DNA of 64,000 bases from the NCBI RefSeq assembly GCF_034555965.1, contig NZ_JAYDCK010000003.1:1178001-1242000 (forward strand). Reading direction: 5' to 3'. Position 1 is the stretch's first letter; each line of letters starts with the position of its first letter. This DNA comes from Aquicoccus sp. G2-2 (lineage in GTDB: Bacteria; Pseudomonadota; Alphaproteobacteria; Rhodobacterales; Rhodobacteraceae). Shown here in pieces: positions 56,706-64,000 of this stretch. A model generated the notes under the pieces. It had not been told where the DNA came from. It did no database searches and saw only the letters and a list, made by a program, of their open reading frames with translations. The position numbers were made by a program, and so were the translations under genes.

Positions 56706-57878
56706 ATGTTCTCACGCAGCCAAGCCACCTTCCGCCCGCCGGTAATGCAGGCGCGCGCGTGGCTCACCGGCGTGGAGTTTCCACCCGAACGCCCGTTGAT
56801 CAACGTCTCCCAAGCCGCACCCTTGGCGCCGCCGCCCGCGCCCATGCGCGCCGCCATGGCCGACATCATCCGCACCGATCCCGAAGCGCATCTTTATGGC
56901 CCGGTCCTTGGCCTGCCCGATCTGCGCGCCGAGGTCGCCGCCAAATGGACCCGCGCCTATGGCGGCACCGTTGTGCCCGATCAGGTCGCAATCACCTCAG
57001 GCTGCAATCAGGCCTTCTGCGCCGCTCTCGCCGCGCTGACCGGCGAAGGCGATGAGGTGATCCTGCCAAGCCCTTGGTATTTTAATCACAAAATGTGGTG
57101 CGATATGGTCGGCCTCAAAACCGTGCCGCTGCCCACTGGCGCTGACCTGCTGCCCGACCCGGACCACGCTGCCGCCCTGATCACACCGCGCACCCGCGCG
57201 CTGGTGCTGGTCTCCCCGAACAATCCCGGCGGCGTGGAATATCCCCCCGCCACGATCCGCGCCTTCTTCGATCTGGCCCGCGCGCACGGCATCAAGCTGA
57301 TCCTCGATGAAACCTACCGTGATTTTCATTCGAGCAATGAGCCACCTCATACCCTTTTCACCGATCCCGACTGGTTTGATACACTGGTTCAGCTTTATTC
57401 CTTCTCCAAGGCCTACCGCCTCACCGGCCACCGCATCGGCGCGCTCACCGGCTCTGTGCCCCTGCTGTCCGAGGCCGAAAAATTCCTCGATACCGTCACC
57501 ATTTGCCCCAACCAATTGGGCCAGCGTGCGGCACTTTGGGGAATGCGCCATCTCGATGACTGGCTGGCGGGCGAGCGGGCCGAGATTCTTTCGCGCCGCG
57601 CCGCCATCAAAGCACAGTTCCCCCGCCTTGCGGCACGTGGCTGGCGGCTCATGGGGCTTGGTGCCTATTTCGCCTATGTCGAACACCCCTTCGCCCTGCC
57701 CTCCGATGCGCTGGCCAAACGGCTGGTCGCGGACGCTGGCATCCTGCTTTTGCCCGGCACCATGTTCACCCCCGAAGACGACCCGGCTGGCCCGCGTCAG
57801 GCCCGCATCGCCTTCGCCAATATCGACGCATCAGAAATCGACGGCTTCTTCTCCCGGCTCACCGCGTTCAATGCCTGA
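56706..57878 (+). CDS. PLP-dependent class I/II aminotransferase
   Basis: 390 aa fold-type I aminotransferase. ITSGCNQAFCAALAALTGEG, LVSPNNPGGVEYPP and LILDETYRDF define the cofactor pocket. SFSKAYRLTGHRIGALTG holds the Schiff-base Lys and the phosphate-binding Arg. ARIAFANIDASEIDGFF near the end includes the substrate Arg. The substrate is not clear. The start at 56706 has AAAGGAG six bases before it. Third gene of the fabI-gpt run. Confidence 0.9.
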   Translation: MFSRSQATFRPPVMQARAWLTGVEFPPERPLINVSQAAPLAPPPAPMRAAMADIIRTDPEAHLYGPVLGLPDLRAEVAAKWTRAYGGTVVPDQVAITSGCNQAFCAALAALTGEGDEVILPSPWYFNHKMWCDMVGLKTVPLPTGADLLPDPDHAAALITPRTRALVLVSPNNPGGVEYPPATIRAFFDLARAHGIKLILDETYRDFHSSNEPPHTLFTDPDWFDTLVQLYSFSKAYRLTGHRIGALTGSVPLLSEAEKFLDTVTICPNQLGQRAALWGMRHLDDWLAGERAEILSRRAAIKAQFPRLAARGWRLMGLGAYFAYVEHPFALPSDALAKRLVADAGILLLPGTMFTPEDDPAGPRQARIAFANIDASEIDGFFSRLTAFNA

Positions 57879-58006
57879 TTGGCCCGGCCAGAACCACGGC
57901 CAAAACCACGCCCAAAACCACGCCCGGCCTCTTGCCCCTGTCTCGCCAAAGCAATAGACAACCTCAAAGCCCCAAGACCCTCAAGATCTTCAGGAAAGGC
58001 CCATTC

Positions 58007-59845
58007 ATGGCAGGCAGTACCGGCAAAACCCTCGTCTGGATTCTCATGGCCCTGCTCGTTCTGGGGCTGGGCGGGTTCGGTGTCGCCAATTTCTCCGGCT
58101 CTGCCCGCTCGATCGGCTCTGTGGGCGACAAGGACATCAGCTCAAGCGCCTATCATCGCGCCTTGCAAGACGAGATTCGCAGCGCCCAGAAACAAACCGG
58201 CAAAGCCCTGCCATTCAGCACCGCGCGCGACATGAACCTTGATCAGATCGCCCTCGCCCGGCTGATTGCCACCACCGCGCTTGATAACGAAGCCGCCCGG
58301 CAAGGAATTTCCGTCGGTGACAAGAATCTGCGTGACCAACTTCTCGACATCAAAGGCTTTCAAGGGCTCGACGGAAAGTTCGACCGCGAAGCCTACAAAT
58401 TTTATCTGAGCCGCTCCGGTCAGTCGGAACGCGAGTTCGAAGACGGCATCCGCGAAGAGCTTGCCCGCGGCCTGTTGCAATCCGCCGTGCTTACCGGCGT
58501 GCCGCCGGGCCATATCTACGCCGATACGTTGGTCAACTATCTGGCAGAGCGCCGGGATTTCACTTGGGCGCGGCTTTCCGAAGATGATCTTGACGCCCCC
58601 CTTCCCACCCCGGACGAGGCGGCCCTCAAGGCATTCCACGATGCGCACAAGGCCGAGTTCACCCTGCCTGAGCGCAAACGCATCACCTATACATGGCTTA
58701 CCCCCGACATGATCCTCGACAAGGTCGATGTCGATGAAGCGGCCCTCAAACAGCAGTACGAAGACCGCGCCGATGAATTCAACACGCCTGAGCGGCGGCT
58801 GGTCGAACGTCTGGGTTTCCCCGATGAGAAAACCGCAGAAGCGGCCAAAGTTTCCATCGAGAAAGGCGAGAAAACCTTTGAAGACATCGTCAAGGATCGC
58901 GGGCTTGAGCTTTCCGATACGGACATGGGCGATGTCGAAAAGAAGGAACTCGGCAAAGCCGGCAACGCCGTCTTCTCCGCCCAGACCGGACAGGTGATCG
59001 GCCCGTTCACAACCGATATCGGCCCGGCTCTCTTTCGGGTGAACGGTGTGCTTGCCGCACAGAAACAGACCTTCGAAGAAGCGCGCAAAACCCTGCACGA
59101 AGAACTGGCTCAGGGCAGCGCCCGGCGCGAGCTTGACCAGATGCGCGACGATATCGACGATCTGCTTGCCAGCGGTGCAACGCTCGAAGACGTTGCCAAG
59201 GAAACCGACATGCAGCTTGCCCATGTCGACTGGACCAAAGATAGTTCCGAAGGGGCCGCTGGCTATGCCGCGTTTCAGGAAGAAGCGGCCAAACTCACCA
59301 CCAATGATTTCCCCGCAGTCATCGCGCTTGATGATGGCGGCCTGCTTGCCATGCGGCTCGACGAGGTGCTGCCGCCGAAACTGCAACCGCTTGATCAGGT
59401 CCGCGACGATGTCGTCACCGCTTGGGAAGAAGACACCCTAACCTCCCGGCTTGTCGCAAAGGCCGAAGCTCTGTTGCCGAAAATTGATCCGGCCACCGAT
59501 ATGGCGTCGCTTGGTCTTACCGTCACGCAGGAGAAAGACATCACCCGCCAAGGCTTCATCACAGGCACCACAGCCGATTTCCTGCCCGCCGTGTTCAAGA
59601 TGGCCGTTGGTGAATCGCGCGTGCTGCCGATGCCCGGCGGTGCCGAGATTGTCCGCCTCGATGCGATCCACAAACCCGATGACACCGACAAGGATGTTAC
59701 CGCCCTGCGCGATGCGCTCGAACAGCAAGCAGCCAGCGCACGCGCACAGGATCTCTTTCAGTATTACATCAATGATGTGCAAGGGCGTGCCGGGCTGAAG
59801 CTCGATCAGAACGCGATCAACGCCATCAACTCAAGCTTCCAATAA
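58007..59845 (+). CDS. ppiD: PpiD-like periplasmic folding factor (SurA-N / rotamase)
   Basis: 612 aa. A single N-terminal membrane helix (LVWILMALLVLGLGGFGVAN) anchors a SurA-N-like chaperone region (DKDISSSAYHRALQDEIRSA; LIATTALDNEAARQGISVGD) and a parvulin-type domain around residues 250-370 (ERRLVERLGFPDEKTAEAAK; GPFTTDIGPALFRVNGVLAA). The C-terminal region may be a second, degenerate repeat. It helps fold envelope proteins. The start at 58007 follows AGGAAAGG. It ends 9 bp before trpE. Confidence 0.92.
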   Translation: MAGSTGKTLVWILMALLVLGLGGFGVANFSGSARSIGSVGDKDISSSAYHRALQDEIRSAQKQTGKALPFSTARDMNLDQIALARLIATTALDNEAARQGISVGDKNLRDQLLDIKGFQGLDGKFDREAYKFYLSRSGQSEREFEDGIREELARGLLQSAVLTGVPPGHIYADTLVNYLAERRDFTWARLSEDDLDAPLPTPDEAALKAFHDAHKAEFTLPERKRITYTWLTPDMILDKVDVDEAALKQQYEDRADEFNTPERRLVERLGFPDEKTAEAAKVSIEKGEKTFEDIVKDRGLELSDTDMGDVEKKELGKAGNAVFSAQTGQVIGPFTTDIGPALFRVNGVLAAQKQTFEEARKTLHEELAQGSARRELDQMRDDIDDLLASGATLEDVAKETDMQLAHVDWTKDSSEGAAGYAAFQEEAAKLTTNDFPAVIALDDGGLLAMRLDEVLPPKLQPLDQVRDDVVTAWEEDTLTSRLVAKAEALLPKIDPATDMASLGLTVTQEKDITRQGFITGTTADFLPAVFKMAVGESRVLPMPGGAEIVRLDAIHKPDDTDKDVTALRDALEQQAASARAQDLFQYYINDVQGRAGLKLDQNAINAINSSFQ

Positions 59846-59854
59846 GGCAGCCCG

Positions 59855-61363
59855 ATGCAGCTCACCCCGGCATTTGAGGAGTTCGCACGCGGTTTCGAGG
59901 CTGGAGAGAACCAACTGGTCTATGCAAGGCTTGCCGCCGATCTCGACACGCCGGTGTCGCTCATGCTCAAACTCACCGGGGCCGCGCGCGATTGTTTCCT
60001 GCTCGAATCCGTCACCGGCGGAGAGGTGCGCGGGCGGTATTCGATCATCGGCATGAAACCCGATCTGATCTGGCAATGCCACGGCGAACAAAGCCGGATC
60101 AACCGCGCCGCCCGCTTTGATTCAGCGGCCTTCGAGGATGAGCAAGGCCACCCGCTCGACAATCTCCGCGCCCTGCTGGCGGAATCGAAAATCGCCCTGC
60201 CCGAAGGCCTGCCTGCCGCCTCTGCCGGGCTGTTTGGCTATCTCGGCTATGACATGATCCGCCTTGTCGAACATCTGCCCGATGTCCCGCCCGACCCGCT
60301 CGGCCTGCCCGATGCCACGCTTTTGCGCCCCACCGTCGTGGCCGTGCTCGACGGCGTCAATGGCGAGGTCACGGTCTGTGCGCCCGCTTGGGCCACCGAT
60401 GGCCAATCACCGCGCGCCGCCTATGCACAGGCCGCCGAACGGGTGATGGATGCGGTGCGTGATCTTGACCGCGCCCTGCCCCAATCGCGCGATCTCGGGC
60501 AGGCCGAACCCGATGCCCCGCCGCGCTCGAACTTCACCCGCGCCGCCTACAAGGCCGCAGTCGAGACGGCCAAGGACTACATCCGCGCCGGTGACATCTT
60601 TCAGGTCGTCCCCTCGCAACGCTGGGCGCAGGATTTCCGCCTGCCCCCCTTCGCGCTCTACCGCTCGCTCCGGCGCACCAACCCGTCGCCGTTCATGTTC
60701 TACTTCAACTTCGGCGGCTTTCAGGTGGTCGGCGCCTCACCCGAAATCCTCGTCCGGGTGTTCGGCTCCGAAATCACCATCCGCCCAATCGCCGGCACCC
60801 GCCCGCGCGGGGAAACCCGCGAAGAAGACCTCGCGCTTGAACAAGATTTGCTCTCGGATGCCAAGGAATGCGCCGAACACCTCATGCTGCTTGATCTCGG
60901 GCGCAACGATGTCGGGCGCGTCGCCCGTATCGGCACCGTTCATCCGACCGAGAAATTCACCATCGAGCGCTATTCCCATGTCATGCACATCGTCTCCAAC
61001 GTGGTGGGTGAGCTTGCCCCCGAACATGACGCGCTTTCCGCCCTGCTCGCCGGGCTTCCCGCTGGCACCGTCTCGGGCGCGCCGAAAGTCCGTGCCATGC
61101 AGATCATTGATGAACTGGAGCCGGAAAAACGCGGGCTTTACGGCGGCGGTGTCGGCTATTTCTCATCCGGCGGCGACATGGACATCTGCATCGCCCTGCG
61201 CACCGCGTTGGTCAAGGATGAAACCCTTTACATTCAGGCCGGTGGCGGTGTGGTCTTCGACAGCGACCCGGACGCCGAGTTCGAAGAAACCATGCATAAA
61301 TCGAACGCCATCCGCCGCGCCGCCGCCGATGCCGCGCGCTTCACCGGCAACGGCAACGCATGA
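59855..61363 (+). CDS. trpE: Anthranilate synthase component I
   Basis: 502 aa. Converts chorismate to anthranilate with TrpG. The N-terminal feedback domain includes LLESVTGGEVRGRYSIIGMK with the Trp-binding LLES element. The chorismate site appears as NPSPFMFYFNFGGFQVVGAS, PIAGTRPRGETREEDLALEQ, LLDLGRNDVGRVARIGTV and GTVSGAPKVRAMQIIDELEP. trpG is not in the window. It sits 9 bp after ppiD and is probably co-transcribed with it. Confidence 0.97.
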   Translation: MQLTPAFEEFARGFEAGENQLVYARLAADLDTPVSLMLKLTGAARDCFLLESVTGGEVRGRYSIIGMKPDLIWQCHGEQSRINRAARFDSAAFEDEQGHPLDNLRALLAESKIALPEGLPAASAGLFGYLGYDMIRLVEHLPDVPPDPLGLPDATLLRPTVVAVLDGVNGEVTVCAPAWATDGQSPRAAYAQAAERVMDAVRDLDRALPQSRDLGQAEPDAPPRSNFTRAAYKAAVETAKDYIRAGDIFQVVPSQRWAQDFRLPPFALYRSLRRTNPSPFMFYFNFGGFQVVGASPEILVRVFGSEITIRPIAGTRPRGETREEDLALEQDLLSDAKECAEHLMLLDLGRNDVGRVARIGTVHPTEKFTIERYSHVMHIVSNVVGELAPEHDALSALLAGLPAGTVSGAPKVRAMQIIDELEPEKRGLYGGGVGYFSSGGDMDICIALRTALVKDETLYIQAGGGVVFDSDPDAEFEETMHKSNAIRRAAADAARFTGNGNA

Positions 61364-61386
61364 CCCGCCCCGCCATCGCCCGCATG

Positions 61387-61410
61387 CTTCATTTTGCCAA
61401 AAATATCCCC
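61387..61410 (+). repeat. Interspersed repeat copy upstream of rluE
   Basis: CTTCATTTTGCC then AAAAATATCCCC, related to the 6231 copy (ATAAATATCCC). It lies in the 120-bp trpE-rluE spacer. Confidence 0.55.
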
Positions 61411-61483
61411 GCCGGAGGCTCCCTCACCCGCCCCCGCGCCACGCCGCGAATATGCCCCCCGAAGGCCCGCCCACCGCCGCCTC

Positions 61484-62080
61484 ATGCCCCGCCTGATCCT
61501 GTTCAACAAACCCTTCGGCGTGCTGTCGCAATTTACCGATAAAGGCAGCGAAACCAAACGCCCGACCCTCTCTGCCTTCATTCATGAAAAGGCGGTCTAT
61601 CCCGCCGGACGGCTTGACCGTGACAGCGAAGGGCTTCTGTTGCTCACCGATGATGGCGGCTTGCAGGCCCGCATCTCGTCACCGCGCCACAAACTGCCCA
61701 AGACATATCTGGTGCAGGTCGAAGGCTTGCCGTCTGAAGAGGCGCTCATCGCCCTGCGCGCGGGCGTTCCGTTAAACGACGGCCCCACCCGCCCGGCAAA
61801 AGCGCGCCTCATGGCAGACCCCGGTTGGCTCTGGCCGCGCACCCCGCCCATCCGGGTGCGCAAATCCGTCCCCGACAGCTGGATCGAAATCACCATCACC
61901 GAAGGCCGCAACCGGCAGGTCCGCCGGATGACCGCCGCCATCGGTCATCCCACGCTGCGCCTCATCCGCACTCAGATCGGTGATTGGGCGCTCGGCAACC
62001 TCGCCCCCGGCGCACAGCGCAGCATCACGCTTGCCGCGCAGCCGCGCCGCCCCCGGCCACGGCCACGGCCACGGCGCTAA
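61484..62080 (+). CDS. rluE: 23S rRNA pseudouridine synthase RluE-like
   Basis: 198 aa RsuA-family synthase lacking an S4 domain. [20 protein letters not shown] opens it; [20 protein letters not shown] carries the catalytic Asp; KTYLVQVEG and [20 protein letters not shown] follow. RluE modifies U2457 of 23S rRNA. The C-terminus ends in a Pro/Arg repeat ([12 protein letters not shown]) from a CCACGG tandem. The start at 61484 gives MPRLILF. It converges with the oxidoreductase, overlapping by 4 bp. Confidence 0.9.
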   Translation: MPRLILFNKPFGVLSQFTDKGSETKRPTLSAFIHEKAVYPAGRLDRDSEGLLLLTDDGGLQARISSPRHKLPKTYLVQVEGLPSEEALIALRAGVPLNDGPTRPAKARLMADPGWLWPRTPPIRVRKSVPDSWIEITITEGRNRQVRRMTAAIGHPTLRLIRTQIGDWALGNLAPGAQRSITLAAQPRRPRPRPRPRR

Positions 62081-63048
62081 GGCAGCAGAACTGTCGATCC
62101 CACAGTCTTGCGGGCTTCCATTTCCTCATGCACGGCCCCCGCCTCGCGCAGCCGCCGGGTTTGGGCCACGTCGAATTTCAACGTCCCGTCAAGGATGCGC
62201 GAAAACAGATCCGCACTCCGTTCCAGCAGTTCCGCGCGTTCAGAGATGAAATCAAACAGCATCGGGCGCGTCGCCGTCAGTGATCCCTTCGCCAGATCGG
62301 CAAGCGCGAACCCGGTGATCATCCCCGATGACTGCCCGAAATTCACCAAATGCCCGCGCCGCGCAAGACAGGCGAGCGACCCGCGCCAGGTATCCGCCCC
62401 GACCGAATCGTAAACCGCAGCACAGCCCTTGCCGCCGGTAATCCGTGTGACCTCCGCCACGAAATCCTCCGTCCGGTAATCAATCACATGGGCATAGCCA
62501 TGGGTCTTGGCCAAAGCCACCTTCTCCGGCCCGCCCGCCGTGCCGATGGCCTCAACCCCAAGCGCGGCAAGCCACTGGCCAAGGATCAACCCGACCCCGC
62601 CCGCCGCTGCATGAACCAGAACGACATCACCACGGCGCACCGGATAGGACGCCGTCACAAGGTATTGCGCGGTCAGCCCCTTAAGCAGTGCGCCTGCGAT
62701 AACCTCGGGCGCAATTCCGTCGGGAAGGCGCACCAACTGCTCGGCCGGAAGAATGCGCATCTCACGATACGCCCCGAACGGCGTGATATAGGCCACCCTG
62801 TCGCCCGGCGCGAAGCCCGTCACGTCCGGCCCGACGGCCTCGATCACCCCGGCCGCTTCCGCCCCCGGAATCAGTGTCGGGGTCGGCCATGGGTAAAGCC
62901 CGGTGCGATAATAGATGTCGATGAAGTTCACGCCGATCGCGGTCTGGCGCAGCAAAACCTCACCCGAACCCGGCGCGCCCTCGCTTAGCTGTGTCCAGAC
63001 AAGCGTATCAGGGCCACCGGGGGCGGAACAAACAAGCGCATGTGCCAT
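62077..63048 (-). CDS. NADPH:quinone oxidoreductase (MDR family)
   Basis: 323 aa zinc-independent medium-chain reductase. [20 protein letters not shown] and [20 protein letters not shown] are diagnostic of the QOR branch, with the NADPH loop [20 protein letters not shown] and [20 protein letters not shown]. It reduces quinones or enones. The start at 63048 gives [12 protein letters not shown]. It is followed upstream on the same strand by the AhpD-like gene after a 4-bp gap. Confidence 0.92.
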   Translation of the reverse strand: MAHALVCSAPGGPDTLVWTQLSEGAPGSGEVLLRQTAIGVNFIDIYYRTGLYPWPTPTLIPGAEAAGVIEAVGPDVTGFAPGDRVAYITPFGAYREMRILPAEQLVRLPDGIAPEVIAGALLKGLTAQYLVTASYPVRRGDVVLVHAAAGGVGLILGQWLAALGVEAIGTAGGPEKVALAKTHGYAHVIDYRTEDFVAEVTRITGGKGCAAVYDSVGADTWRGSLACLARRGHLVNFGQSSGMITGFALADLAKGSLTATRPMLFDFISERAELLERSADLFSRILDGTLKFDVAQTRRLREAGAVHEEMEARKTVGSTVLLP

Positions 63049-63052
63049 CGGC

Positions 63053-63457
63053 TCAGACCAGAAAGGCTTCGTCGACCGGCAATTGCATCGCGGTGACAAG
63101 GTGGTTGGTCTGCGCCGCAAGCCCGACAATGGCAAGCATCTCGGCATATTGCTCGTCCGTCATCCCTTTCGCGCGCGCCGCCGCGGTGTGCGAATGGATG
63201 CAATAGACACAGGAATTGGCAATCGACACGGCCGCATAAAGCATTTCCTGAAACGCCGGCGGTAGCGCCGTATCCCCGGTCATCACGCTTTTCAGGCGCT
63301 CCCATGTCTCCTCAAGCAGCGCCGGTTGGTTCGCCAAACCACGCCAGAAGTTATTGACAAAATCTGACCCGCGCGCCGCGCGGATGTCTGCAAAAACGCG
63401 CGCGACCACCGGATCGGCAGCGACCTCCTCATCGGTCCAAAGTTTGACGGTTGCCAT
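63053..63457 (-). CDS. Carboxymuconolactone decarboxylase / AhpD-like protein
   Basis: 134 aa. NSCVYCIHSHTAAARAKGMT has the CXXC-X3-H arrangement of AhpD-type peroxidase helpers, and QEMLYAAVSIA and QYAEMLAIVGLAAQTNHLVT fit the CMD helix bundle. The role is probably thiol-dependent peroxide or electrophile defence. The ATG at 63457 (MATVKLWTDEE) has AAGGAG upstream. It probably forms a unit with the oxidoreductase gene. Confidence 0.88.
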   Translation of the reverse strand: MATVKLWTDEEVAADPVVARVFADIRAARGSDFVNNFWRGLANQPALLEETWERLKSVMTGDTALPPAFQEMLYAAVSIANSCVYCIHSHTAAARAKGMTDEQYAEMLAIVGLAAQTNHLVTAMQLPVDEAFLV

Positions 63458-63476
63458 GTCTTTACTCCTTATGATT

Positions 63477-64000
63477 TCACTCGGTAGATTTTGCCCAGTC
63501 CAAATAAAGCGCGCGGGCACGCTCTGCGATCGGGCCGGTTGGCAGGTCCCGGCCCTCGAATCCAACACACGCAACGACCTTGGAGATATTGCCGGTGGAA
63601 AAAATTTCCTCCGCCGCGTGGAAATCATCCACGCTCAGCGTCACCTCGTGAACGGAAATCCCCGCACCACGCAGCAGCTTGACCACCCGCCGCCGGGTGA
63701 TCCCGGCAAGGAACGTGCCGTTGGGGGCCGGCGTGAACACCTCACCGCCGCGCACCATGAACACATTCGCCGTGGCAAGTTCGGCCACATTGCCGTTCGC
63801 ATCAAAGGTCAATGCATTGTCAAACCCCTTCGCCTGCGCTTCGCGCACCATGCGAGCGTTGTTGGCATAAAGGCAGGCCGCCTTGGCGTTCACCGGCATC
63901 ACGTCAAGCGTCGGGCGGCGGAACCGCGTCGTGGTCAGGGTGAACCCCTTCGGCGCCACCATCGGCATTGCCTCAAGGCAAAGCGCGAAATCGGTGCTTT
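63477..64000 (-). CDS. ilvE: Branched-chain amino acid aminotransferase (5' end outside window)
   Basis: C-terminal part of a fold-type IV PLP aminotransferase. NAKAACLYANNARMVREAQA, GNVAELATANVFMVRGGEVF and NGTFLAGITRRRVVKLLRGA give the Glu that binds the PLP pyridine nitrogen and the phosphate-binding Thr/Ile turn. AAEEIFSTGNISKVVACVGF replaces the common EVFLTGTAAEV. D-amino-acid transaminase or aminodeoxychorismate lyase families are alternatives; the NAKAACLYAN pattern favours IlvE. The frame continues beyond 64000. Confidence 0.85.
   Translation of the reverse strand, partial: STDFALCLEAMPMVAPKGFTLTTTRFRRPTLDVMPVNAKAACLYANNARMVREAQAKGFDNALTFDANGNVAELATANVFMVRGGEVFTPAPNGTFLAGITRRRVVKLLRGAGISVHEVTLSVDDFHAAEEIFSTGNISKVVACVGFEGRDLPTGPIAERARALYLDWAKSTE

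Noticed and set aside
57884-57935. CRISPR-like short repeat (CCAAAACCACGCC units)
   Set aside because: Only three or four short degenerate units without spacers of constant length, and no cas genes.
62040-62078. Tandem CCACGG repeat as a separate element
   Set aside because: It encodes the Pro/Arg tail of RluE; simple slippage in coding sequence.

Overview
The window is about 62% G+C chromosomal DNA from an alphaproteobacterium, most likely a Rhodobacteraceae (Roseobacter-group) species. The signs are the dusB(nifR3)-ntrB-ntrC-ntrY order with an NtrC that lacks the GAFTGA loop, a fused ispDF, a DUF6456/DUF6477 pair, ChpT, an olsBA ornithine-lipid pair, a C-terminally extended L21 and corrinoid-linked C1 genes. 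There is one tRNA gene, and no rRNA or CRISPR.

Layout of the core. 1-4896 (-): nitrogen regulation (ntrY partial, ntrC, ntrB, dusB). 5-10 kb: ispDF, pgpA-cinA, a RatA/COQ10-like gene, hpt and two c-type cytochrome genes. 10-18 kb: lipA, a peroxiredoxin, the DUF6456/DUF6477 pair either side of phased DnaA-box-like sites, an MttB-family methyltransferase, DUF2270 and guaA. 18-33 kb: a predicted outer-membrane protein, an M32 carboxypeptidase, ctaA, trmJ, a TfoX-like gene, a ThiE-like gene, olsB-olsA, DUF3553, chpT, then the rplU-rpmA / GNAT / obgE-proB-proA cluster and two DUF2059 genes. 48-64 kb: rlmE, ppx, a folate/corrinoid C1 trio, DUF192, a double cold-shock protein, pdxH, fabI, gpt, an aminotransferase, a ppiD-like chaperone, trpE, rluE, a quinone oxidoreductase, an AhpD-like protein and a branched-chain aminotransferase (partial).

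The accessory region is a 14-kb integrative mobilizable element at 33615-47635, inserted in the 3' end of tRNA-Ser(CGA). A 24-bp att repeat (23/24 identical) bounds it. A 25-bp direct repeat that looks like integrase arm sites lies inside each end. It encodes a tyrosine integrase, a MobV-type relaxase and cargo: a PemK/MazF-like protein, a three-gene HTH / N6-adenine methyltransferase / unknown cassette, small relaxase-linked proteins and an AT-rich P-loop ATPase. An IS66 element with an 8-bp target duplication has split the third gene of the methyltransferase cassette; removing it restores a clean 259-codon frame. Two hairpins with unrelated 20-bp stems but the same 10-nt loop bracket this cassette. 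A small HEPN-like gene sits just outside the right att site.

Four conserved chromosomal genes (the DUF6456 gene, chpT, rlmE, pdxH) each carry one apparent single-base frameshift. Three are one-base shortenings of a homopolymer, so sequencing error is the first explanation to exclude before calling them pseudogenes.
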